DNA of 64,000 nucleotides, taken from positions 372,001 through 436,000 of the forward strand of contig JBMNLN010000001.1 of the NCBI GenBank assembly GCA_050952725.1, read 5' to 3'. This DNA is from JAQWCH01 sp050952725. GTDB taxonomy: Bacteria; Bacillota_I; Bacilli_A; RFN20; CAG-826. The notes beneath the pieces were generated by a model. That model did not search any database and had not been told where the DNA came from. It saw only the letters and a program-made list of their open reading frames with translations. The position numbers were made by a program, and so were the translations under genes. Below, piece by piece: positions 27,451 to 34,903 of the stretch (positions within the stretch are counted from its first letter, which is position 1; each line of letters begins with the position of its first letter).

Positions 27451-29091
27451 ATGGTGAAGAAGTTTTCCATATTACTATCCTCGATGTTATTCGTCTGCAT
27501 GTTGGGGAGTACAAATGCTAAAGTAGTGAAAACTGAAGCGTGGACTGCGGCGTGGAGAGTTCCCGCGACCGTAAAGGTTGTTGACGATGAAGTTTTAAAT
27601 AGCATTATTGACCCACGTGCAGACGGAGAAACCGAAAAATCTCCGGACTCAGGCGTTTATTATCAACGCGAGACCTATCATCCGGATGATCGGCAATGGC
27701 AAGGACTAGTCACAGTTGCTTGCACAGGCAAACGCTTATGGGCCACCTGGTACACAGGTGGCACCAAAGAGCCTGATCCATTTAATTATGTCGTATTGGC
27801 TTATAGCGACGATGATGGGGAAACATGGGTCGATCCATATATCGTCATCGATCACCCCGATCCAGGCACTAATGGTGTCTGCTTAGTGTTACCCCATCTC
27901 TATGTCGAAGGTGATGAGTTGGTTCTGCAATATCTGCAGCAATTTCTATACAACGTCAGATTTCAAAATCCGGATGCCGAAAATATCAACGACGTTATTA
28001 TTGGCGAACCTCAACTCATTTCAAACGTTAAAATCCATAAAGCCCCAACGCGATTAACCGATGAAGACGGTAGTGAAATCGCGGTTGTAGCCTATGAAAC
28101 CATCGTCGGTGCTACTGAAAGTGTAAGCGTCACCTACATTGATGTTTGGAATGAAACAACGAAAAAGTATGAAAGAAGAGGAATGGCCTCCAGTTCGAAT
28201 CCTTCCAAAAGGCGGTGGCCAGAATCGCAAGTTGTTGAACTTGAACGCGGAAAATGGATGGTTGTCTCGCGGATTGAAGGCGGGACAAACGGAGGCGTTG
28301 AAGTCGCCTATTCAAATGATTATGGGCGCAATTGGTCTGCTTATGAGGACAACCTAGGTGAACCGTTTATCGGACCTGGATCCAAAGGTCATATTATGAA
28401 GTTGGCCTCGGGTAACCATCTAGTGGTCAATCATGACACCACATCTTCGCGTTCGTCTCTTTGTGCCTATTTATCCACTGATAAAGGCCAAACATATCCT
28501 TATAAGTTAAGCCTTGACGGTCGCAACGATCTTTCCTACCCCTCCGCCTTTGAAAAAGATGGATACATTTACGTCGTTTGGGATAAAGGAAGATATCTGG
28601 AAAAAGAACTGAGAATTTCCAAAATCACCGAGCGAGATATTATCGAGGCTGAAGTTACCGCCCCTGGAACTTTTGAAAAGAGAGTCATCACTAAACTCAA
28701 CGATGATTATGCGGATATCGTCTCGATTGATCATCCCTTTCCCAAAGTATTTAACGTAAGACCGGGAACACCTTCGGCTGATATTAGAGGCCAGTTACCC
28801 ACCACATTTAAGGTGACTGATAGTCAAGGCGAGCAACACACCGTGACGGGGGTATGGAAAAGCGCTGGTTATAAACCAGACATTGTCGGTAAATATTTCT
28901 TTACCTTTAACACGGACTTATCAGCTTATCTTCAAGACACTTACAATCTCTTGAGGGTGAAAGTGATTGTCGAAGAAGCCCCTCCAACAACTACTGATTT
29001 TACCTGGTTGATTGTTGTGGGAGCACTTGTCGCTGGTTTAGGCGTGTTAGGTGGAGGAGCTTTCCTAATTTTTAAGAAGAAAAAAGTATGA
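27451..29091 (+). CDS. Membrane-anchored extracellular sialidase-fold (BNR) protein
   Basis: Has 546 residues: a signal peptide, a beta-propeller of about 400 residues with Asp-boxes AYSDDDGETWVDP (near 114), AYSNDYGRNWSAY (near 288) and a degenerate STDKGQTYPY (near 345), and a small Ig-like domain (about 435-510, FKVTDSQGEQHTVTGVW). A C-terminal membrane helix ends FKKKKV. The topology puts the propeller outside the cell. Sialidase-superfamily enzymes remove terminal acidic sugars; the exact substrate is not deducible. It follows surface protein A by 5 nt and overlaps the next gene by ATGA. Confidence 0.8.
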   Translation: MVKKFSILLSSMLFVCMLGSTNAKVVKTEAWTAAWRVPATVKVVDDEVLNSIIDPRADGETEKSPDSGVYYQRETYHPDDRQWQGLVTVACTGKRLWATWYTGGTKEPDPFNYVVLAYSDDDGETWVDPYIVIDHPDPGTNGVCLVLPHLYVEGDELVLQYLQQFLYNVRFQNPDAENINDVIIGEPQLISNVKIHKAPTRLTDEDGSEIAVVAYETIVGATESVSVTYIDVWNETTKKYERRGMASSSNPSKRRWPESQVVELERGKWMVVSRIEGGTNGGVEVAYSNDYGRNWSAYEDNLGEPFIGPGSKGHIMKLASGNHLVVNHDTTSSRSSLCAYLSTDKGQTYPYKLSLDGRNDLSYPSAFEKDGYIYVVWDKGRYLEKELRISKITERDIIEAEVTAPGTFEKRVITKLNDDYADIVSIDHPFPKVFNVRPGTPSADIRGQLPTTFKVTDSQGEQHTVTGVWKSAGYKPDIVGKYFFTFNTDLSAYLQDTYNLLRVKVIVEEAPPTTTDFTWLIVVGALVAGLGVLGGGAFLIFKKKKV

Positions 29092-30809
29092 TGCAGTTAT
29101 TTATTGATGTCGGAAGTACAAACATTAAATATGCAACCTCGGGGTTAAATGATTTTCGCAGTATCTCCTTTCCAAAACCAATAATTAACGAAGGTGGCAA
29201 GTTTGAAGTTAACCCCGAGGAAATTATCGCGAGGATTAAGGGAATTATTGACGCGATTCGTCCTGAGGAAGTATATCTTTCTACTCAAATGCATGGTTAT
29301 CTCTTATTTAATCAAGGTCAAAGAGTAACAAATTATATTTCTTGGCGTGACGAAAGAGCAAAAAATGAAAAACCTAAGTTTGCAATTAAAAAAACTTATG
29401 GAGTTGATATTAAACCTAATCTTCCCAGACTATCGCTCCAAAAACAAACGGTTCAATTTGATGAGTTCATGACGTTAGGATCATTCATATCCTACTCATT
29501 AGCTGGGAAAAACGCTTCACATATTAGCGATATCACCCCAACCGGCTTGTTTGATCGAGCAAAGAAACAATACGATAAGTTACCTTTTGCTGCCCCCGAA
29601 GTTTATGAAGAAGTTGGAGTAGTAGGAAAATATGGAGATTGCTTAGTGTATTCGCCAATTGGCGACCAACAATGCGCTATTAAAGGTGTTCTCGATAAAT
29701 ACAAAACTGAAGAAGGTTATGTATTGAATATCGGAACTGCATCGCAACTTTGTTGTGTAAGCCCCGGTCTTCCTTTAGGAGCATATGAATCGCGCCCATA
29801 CTTTGATCACAAAACACTGTGTACGGTGACTCGTCTCCCAAGTGGAACGGCGATTAGACAAATTAAAAATGTCGATATGGTCGTGGACGTCTTGTTCAAA
29901 GAATATGCTGACGCTTTAAAAAAACTCCCCACAAAACAACATATCTTTGTCACCGGAGGGGGCGCCAAAAGGTATCGTAAAATTATTGAAAAAGTTTTAA
30001 AAAAACTTGCAATTGACTATACATTTAACGATGATTTTGACGCTTTAATAGGTCTTAGTAATATCGCAAAAGGAGAAAAATATATGAAAAAGACAGGAAT
30101 AATGTTATCGGAAATTTCCCATCATTCCCTCCCAGTGATCATGAAAAATTCAGGATTAGATTTCTTCATTTTGGATTATGAACATGGGGGCTTTGATTAT
30201 GAATCAATGGCTAAAATTATCATGATCTCCAATCTTTGCGATTTAAAATGTATTGTTCGGATTCCGAATAATGAAAGAAAAGACATTATTAAAGTATTGG
30301 ATATGGGAGCGGATGGCCTCCTCTTACCGATGACTAACAATCATAAAGACATCGAACAAGTTGTTAAATTTGCAAAATATCCTCCGCTTGGAAAAAGAGG
30401 GATTTCTACGATGCGCGCCCATACCTTGTATAATCCAAAAGATTTGATGAAATATATTGAAGACGCCAATCAGCGCATCGAAGTCTATGCCCAAATTGAA
30501 ACAGTGGCAGGTATTAAAAACATCAAAGACATCATCAGTGTCAAAGGCGTAACAGGTGTAATGGTCGGTCCCAATGACTTAAGTGCGGATTACAATTGTC
30601 TCAATGATAAAAACGCAAAGGAAATTCTCGACGCTATTGCGTTAGTTGGCCAAGAAGCGGATCTCGTGAACAAAAAAGCATTTATTATTACAGGCAATAA
30701 AAATTATCTAAATAAAGCAAAAGAGTGCGGTTTTGCAGGGGTTTGCGTCGGAAGCGAACTTAATGCAATGAAGGATTATTGTTTGAAAGTAGCCGCCGAG
30801 AATAAATAG
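29088..30809 (+). CDS. In-frame fusion: FGGY-like carbohydrate kinase and HpcH/HpaI aldolase
   Basis: Has 573 residues. Residues 1-330 are an actin-fold sugar kinase: phosphate-1 FIDVGSTNIKYA, the FGGY-type YLSTQMHGYLLF and SWRDER, and adenosine-site HIFVTGGGAKRYR. This is shorter than the usual 450-500. From residue 333 (MKKTGIMLSEISHH) it is a full HpcH/HpaI aldolase with FILDYEHGGFDYES, QIETVAGIKNIKDI and VGPNDLSAD. These enzymes cleave 2-keto-3-deoxy sugar acids to pyruvate and an aldehyde. AAAGGAG lies 9 nt before the codon for Met333, so a free aldolase may also be made. It starts within the stop of the upstream BNR gene. Confidence 0.82.
   Translation: MMQLFIDVGSTNIKYATSGLNDFRSISFPKPIINEGGKFEVNPEEIIARIKGIIDAIRPEEVYLSTQMHGYLLFNQGQRVTNYISWRDERAKNEKPKFAIKKTYGVDIKPNLPRLSLQKQTVQFDEFMTLGSFISYSLAGKNASHISDITPTGLFDRAKKQYDKLPFAAPEVYEEVGVVGKYGDCLVYSPIGDQQCAIKGVLDKYKTEEGYVLNIGTASQLCCVSPGLPLGAYESRPYFDHKTLCTVTRLPSGTAIRQIKNVDMVVDVLFKEYADALKKLPTKQHIFVTGGGAKRYRKIIEKVLKKLAIDYTFNDDFDALIGLSNIAKGEKYMKKTGIMLSEISHHSLPVIMKNSGLDFFILDYEHGGFDYESMAKIIMISNLCDLKCIVRIPNNERKDIIKVLDMGADGLLLPMTNNHKDIEQVVKFAKYPPLGKRGISTMRAHTLYNPKDLMKYIEDANQRIEVYAQIETVAGIKNIKDIISVKGVTGVMVGPNDLSADYNCLNDKNAKEILDAIALVGQEADLVNKKAFIITGNKNYLNKAKECGFAGVCVGSELNAMKDYCLKVAAENK
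30068..30086 (+). promoter_or_regulatory. Internal ribosome-binding site and start for the aldolase half
   Basis: AAAGGAG (30068-30074) is followed after 9 nt by an in-frame ATG at 30084, exactly at the domain border between kinase and aldolase. The spacing is normal for initiation. Confidence 0.6.
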
Positions 30810-30821
30810 GAGGCAGCGATT

Positions 30822-32030
30822 ATGGCAGAAGTGGTATTAAAAAATGTAAAGAAGGTTTACATTTCTGAAAACACCAAAAAGAAAGACATCGCCCAAATTA
30901 AGCCCGCGGTTGAAGATTTTACTATGACGATTAAACCAGGAGAATTTGTGGTCTTTGTTGGTCCGTCTGGTTGCGGAAAATCAACAACATTACGAATGAT
31001 TGCTGGTTTAGAAGAAATCACCGCAGGCGAAATATATATCGATGGGAAATATGTTAATGATTGTGAACCTAAAGATCGCGATATCGCCATGGTCTTTCAA
31101 AACTATGCTCTTTACCCGCATTTAACCGTCCATGGCAATATGTCATTTGGTTTGAAATTAAACAAAGCGCTCCTCCCTAAAGTCGATCGTAAAGGCAATT
31201 CAATTCTTGATGAAAATGGCGAAATCCAACTGGTTAAAAGACATTACACCAGAAAAGAAATTGACGAAAAAGTCGTCGAAACAGCAAGCATTTTGGAAAT
31301 CAATCGCTATCTCAATCGCAAACCTAAAGAATTATCTGGTGGTGAACGTCAACGAGTCGCAATTGGTAGAGCATTGGTGAGAAAACCTAAAGTCTTCTTA
31401 ATGGACGAACCATTATCCAACCTTGATGCTAAATTAAGAAATCAAATGAGAAGCGAAATCATCCTCCTTCATGAGAAGATTAAAACCACCTTTATTTATG
31501 TAACCCACGATCAAACGGAGGCGATGACTTTAGGGGATCGCATCGTAGTGATGAAAGACGGTTTTATTCAGCAAATCGGTACCCCTAAAGACGTTTTCTA
31601 TTCGCCAGCTAACCTGTTTGTAGCGGGATTCATCGGCACCCCACAAATGAATTTCTTTGAAGCGACATTAAATAAGGATTACACAATTGAAGTTTTAGGA
31701 AAAAAACTTGAACTCCCTCCAAAAACTGTAGCTAGATTAAAAAGAAATAAAGAACTTAAAGAAGAAATTATCATTGGAGCTCGTCCGGAATATATCGATA
31801 TAATCCCTGCCAAAGATTCTTTTGTTGGAAAAATCACCGTTTCGGAAATGATGGGAAGTGAATATCATGTCCACTGTCTAATTGACAGCAAGAAAATAAT
31901 TATTCGCACCCCAGTTAAGGGGAACAGTGATGAAGTAATCAATCTTATTGAAAAAAATGAAACAATTCCTTTTCAATTTAATCTCGATGAAATTCACTTA
32001 TTCGATAAAGAAAGCGGAATCGCAATTTAG
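30822..32030 (+). CDS. Sugar ABC transporter ATP-binding protein (MsmX/UgpC-type)
   Basis: A 402-residue cytoplasmic ATPase that energises CUT1 permeases. Walker A is GPSGCGKST near 47, the Q-loop is VFQNYALYPHL near 93, the signature is LSGGERQRVAIGRAL near 170, Walker B is VFLMDEP, and the H-loop is THDQTEAM. A C-terminal TOBE-type regulatory domain follows (about 285-400). An insertion of about 35 residues (KALLPKVDRKGNSILDENGE) sits between the Q-loop and signature. AGGAGG precedes the ATG. It probably serves the permeases at 19470/20423 and, being MsmX-like, perhaps other sugar importers such as those at 62176/63141. Confidence 0.92.
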   Translation: MAEVVLKNVKKVYISENTKKKDIAQIKPAVEDFTMTIKPGEFVVFVGPSGCGKSTTLRMIAGLEEITAGEIYIDGKYVNDCEPKDRDIAMVFQNYALYPHLTVHGNMSFGLKLNKALLPKVDRKGNSILDENGEIQLVKRHYTRKEIDEKVVETASILEINRYLNRKPKELSGGERQRVAIGRALVRKPKVFLMDEPLSNLDAKLRNQMRSEIILLHEKIKTTFIYVTHDQTEAMTLGDRIVVMKDGFIQQIGTPKDVFYSPANLFVAGFIGTPQMNFFEATLNKDYTIEVLGKKLELPPKTVARLKRNKELKEEIIIGARPEYIDIIPAKDSFVGKITVSEMMGSEYHVHCLIDSKKIIIRTPVKGNSDEVINLIEKNETIPFQFNLDEIHLFDKESGIAI

Positions 32031-32116
32031 TAAAGGAGGTATCGCTATTGAATTCTAAAAATAGTCGTTATTATTGTCCCAGTCTACTAAAAACTAAAAT
32101 AAGAAAGGAAGAAAAT

Positions 32117-33505
32117 ATGAAAAAGAATATTTTTAAAAACTTAATCGTGCTAGGAGTTGCTGTTGCGGTGTTTGCGGGTGTAGCAACGCCAAAAACCGAA
32201 ACCGTAAAAGTCAAAGCAGCAGCAACAACTAATACCACCAACGCGGTTTATGTGTCACAAATAACGGGCTGGCCTGCCTATAATCGGCATTCAGGTGTGA
32301 ATTTCACCTTAGACACCGGAAGTAAAGTGACGCCAACTGTGAATACCGCGATTGCTATTGATTGCGAAAATTTAGCTACTTGGGAAACTTATGTTTCATT
32401 TTACTTAAATGGTTTTGACACAGCTGCGAATAGGCTCAATAGCACTAACCATACCCCTCCAGGTGAAATGTATCTTTTCAACGATGCAACCCATGTGGTA
32501 ACTTATCAAGTCTCAACAGGAACCGCTGATATCAAAATGCAAAACAACCTATATCCTACATACAATAAAATGGTAATCAAATTGTCGCATTTCAACGGCG
32601 TGTTCACCGAAGGTGTAGAAACAAATCTCAACAGCCTGTTTTATGCAACGAGGTTGAACATCGTTGCTTCCGATCCCACTCGTGCAGATTTTAACTGTTA
32701 CATAAAAGGGATGTATGTCTTTGAGTTTGCTGGTGCGGAAGCACCACTGGATTTATCAGGGGCAACAAAAATCTATACTCCAGCTGCAAACAACTTTGAT
32801 TCTAGAAGCGGTAACAATCAAACAATTGCCTTGGCATTACAAGGTGAGTACGTGACCCCAGCAACCTTTGATATTTCTGGTGATGCAAATGGCACATTGG
32901 AAATGGCGGGCGGCGCTTACATTGGTCATGGAACCGATTTGCTTGTCGTACCAAATGCTAACTACATCTTGAAAAAACTTTTAGTTGATTCAATAGATGT
33001 GACCACAAGCGTGGTTAATAACAGATACCATATCGATGCGTTTACAAGTGCTACTTTTGTTGCTACCGCAGAATTTGAATTATTTACTGCAGTGAAGTTT
33101 GCCCAAGAGTTTATCGGCACAACAGGCCCTGTATGTAGTGCCGCTGGTGATGATCATTTAACGGAGTTACAAGCTGCTTGGCCAGAATTGGTCTCGCGCT
33201 ATTCAATATTATCCGCTGAGGAAAAAACGGCATTTGCTGACCCAGCAGCGACTAATACTGATATTCAGAATGCGGTAGCGCGTTATAAATTCATTTGCGG
33301 TAAATACAATACTGAAACCATTAAAAATTTAGAAGAATTTGCTGCAGAAATTGTCGTTGTCTATAGTGTCTCGCCGTTAGTGGAGTTATTCCACAATGAA
33401 ACATCAACGGGTGTTTCGGTGGTTTTAATCTTTATTGCATTTATTTCAATCTATGCTTTTTATGTTTTAGTCACCAAACGGCGGCGTAAAAATATTAATC
33501 AATAG
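32117..33505 (+). CDS. Surface protein B, paralogue of surface protein A
   Basis: Has 462 residues: a signal peptide (MKKNIFKNLIVLGVAVAVFAG), the same N-terminal domain as the protein at 24215 (GWPAYNRHSGVNFTLDTGSK, YQVSTGTADI, ATKIYTPAANNF), one copy of the DANGTLEM repeat module, a region of about 100 residues with two cysteines, and a C-terminal membrane helix with an RRRKN tail. The shared part is about 60-65 percent identical by eye. An in-frame TTG at 32048 has AAAGGAGG upstream, so a longer form is possible, echoing the double start of paralogue A. Probably a glycan-binding or scaffold protein at the cell surface. Confidence 0.75.
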   Translation: MKKNIFKNLIVLGVAVAVFAGVATPKTETVKVKAAATTNTTNAVYVSQITGWPAYNRHSGVNFTLDTGSKVTPTVNTAIAIDCENLATWETYVSFYLNGFDTAANRLNSTNHTPPGEMYLFNDATHVVTYQVSTGTADIKMQNNLYPTYNKMVIKLSHFNGVFTEGVETNLNSLFYATRLNIVASDPTRADFNCYIKGMYVFEFAGAEAPLDLSGATKIYTPAANNFDSRSGNNQTIALALQGEYVTPATFDISGDANGTLEMAGGAYIGHGTDLLVVPNANYILKKLLVDSIDVTTSVVNNRYHIDAFTSATFVATAEFELFTAVKFAQEFIGTTGPVCSAAGDDHLTELQAAWPELVSRYSILSAEEKTAFADPAATNTDIQNAVARYKFICGKYNTETIKNLEEFAAEIVVVYSVSPLVELFHNETSTGVSVVLIFIAFISIYAFYVLVTKRRRKNINQ

Positions 33506-33551
33506 TTAATAGTTTTTAAAAACACAGCAGACTCAATTGGCGATTATTTTG

Positions 33552-33609
33552 AACACGCCTTTAAAGTGTTTAACAGGGGATTTGCTCAGTTATTGCGCAA
33601 ATCCCCTGT
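33552..33609. terminator. Two hairpins after surface protein B, possible operon end
   Basis: AACAC/GTGTT with a 9-nt loop starts at 33552. A strong 13-bp stem ACAGGGGATTTGC/GCAAATCCCCTGT (33573-33585, 33597-33609) has an 11-nt loop. Only a broken T-run (CTAATTTAT) follows, so termination or mRNA 3'-end protection are both possible. The rest of the gap to 33797 shows only an AT palindrome, AAGTTTTT/AAAAACTT, at 33748-33764. Confidence 0.55.
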
Positions 33610-33797
33610 CTAATTTATAAAAACACTTCTTTCTGAAGGAGAAATTCGCAAATTTTGACATGTAACTTCAAAGATTCTGGAGTTAACGAATAGTATTTAT
33701 CATTAGACCGAACAAGTTTAATATATTAAAATTAATACGCTGCAAAAAAGTTTTTAAAAAACTTAAAACACAAGATATTTTTACGCGAAGAAAAAAC

Positions 33798-34865
33798 ATG
33801 AACATTCTCGAAGTTATCAATTTATTTGATATCCCCAGCCCAGCATTAACTTATCGTCCCTATGGTAATGGACATATTAATGCTACTTTTTTTGTTACCA
33901 CTGAAAACGGCAACAAATACGTTCTTCAGAAAATAAATCATAATGTGTTTAAAGATACCAATTTGTTAATGAATAATATTTTCTTGACCACGGAGTATCT
34001 TCGCAGTCTTGGTTTTGAATCGCTTCGTGTTATTCGCACAAAAGAGGGGGAATTATTTTTAAAGAATTCGTCATCGTATTATCGCCTTTATGATTATATT
34101 GAAAATACAATTTGCCATGAAAAAGTCGATAATATGGCGTTGGTTTATAGTGCCGCTAAAGCCTTTGGTAAACTACATCGAGCTTTATCGAATTTTGATG
34201 CGTCTGAACTCGGAGAAATTATTCCTGATTTTCACAACACCCACAAGAGATATCTCAATTTATTAGACGCAATTAAATTAGACAAATTTGATCGTGTCAA
34301 AACTTGTTTTCCTGAAATTGAAATAGTTAAAGCTTTTGAAGGAGAATTTAAAAAAATTACCGATGGAATCGAGCGAGGTGAAATTGCCCATGCGGTCACC
34401 CATAACGATCCTAAGATTAATAATATTTTATTCGACCAATTCTCTGGTGACATCAAAGCGGTCATCGACTTAGATACGATTATGCCGGGAAGTTATCTTT
34501 TTGACTTTGGTGATGCTTTAAGAAGTCTCTTCACTGGCGCCAATGAAGATAGCGAGGATTTGAGCAAACTCGTCGTTGATTTTGAAATTTTTGAAACCTA
34601 CACTCGAGGATATCTTAGTGAAATGGAAGACGTTTTAACGCCTAAAGAAATTGAATTACTCCCCTTCTCTGCCTTTTTATTAGCGATTGAATGCGGAATT
34701 AGATTTTTAGAAGATTATATTCGCGGTGATGTTTATTTTAAAACCCAATATCCCATTCACAATTTGGTGCGAGCGCGAACTCAAATTACATTGGCCAAGA
34801 ATATTTATAAAGAATTAGGCGTATTATCAAAAATTGTTGAAAAAGCGAGAAAAAAGGTTGTTTAA
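33798..34865 (+). CDS. Phosphotransferase, N-acetylhexosamine 1-kinase (NahK)-like
   Basis: A 355-residue kinase of the choline/aminoglycoside phosphotransferase fold. Seen: YGNGHINATFFV (ATP-loop region), VLQKINHNVFKD, catalytic THNDPKINNILFD near 204, and metal-binding AVIDLDTIMPGSYLFDFGDA near 220. Length and these motifs match NahK, which phosphorylates GlcNAc or GalNAc at C1 in mucin and milk-oligosaccharide pathways. No lacto-N-biose phosphorylase is present, so the substrate remains open. It has no Shine-Dalgarno. It is separated from the main operon by hairpins and is probably expressed on its own. Confidence 0.8.
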   Translation: MNILEVINLFDIPSPALTYRPYGNGHINATFFVTTENGNKYVLQKINHNVFKDTNLLMNNIFLTTEYLRSLGFESLRVIRTKEGELFLKNSSSYYRLYDYIENTICHEKVDNMALVYSAAKAFGKLHRALSNFDASELGEIIPDFHNTHKRYLNLLDAIKLDKFDRVKTCFPEIEIVKAFEGEFKKITDGIERGEIAHAVTHNDPKINNILFDQFSGDIKAVIDLDTIMPGSYLFDFGDALRSLFTGANEDSEDLSKLVVDFEIFETYTRGYLSEMEDVLTPKEIELLPFSAFLLAIECGIRFLEDYIRGDVYFKTQYPIHNLVRARTQITLAKNIYKELGVLSKIVEKARKKVV

Positions 34866-34891
34866 CCGTAGAACTCAAAGCATAAAAAAGT

Positions 34892-34903
34892 TAGAATAAA
34901 ACC
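34892..34903 (+). promoter_or_regulatory. -10 box positioned for a leaderless ABC-transporter mRNA
   Basis: TAGAAT (34892-34897) ends 6 nt before the ATG at 34904, with no Shine-Dalgarno between. Confidence 0.45.

Noticed and set aside
28120..28134. A cre-like string TGTAAGCGTCACC
   Set aside because: It lies in the middle of a coding frame, far from any promoter; a chance match is likely.
28193..28202. GTTCGAATCC, a perfect tRNA T-loop-like string
   Set aside because: It lies inside the BNR reading frame; no acceptor, D or anticodon arms can be built around it.
24215..33505. Sortase-anchored (LPXTG) surface proteins
   Set aside because: The C-termini have a membrane helix and basic tail, but no LPXTG-like motif before the helix.
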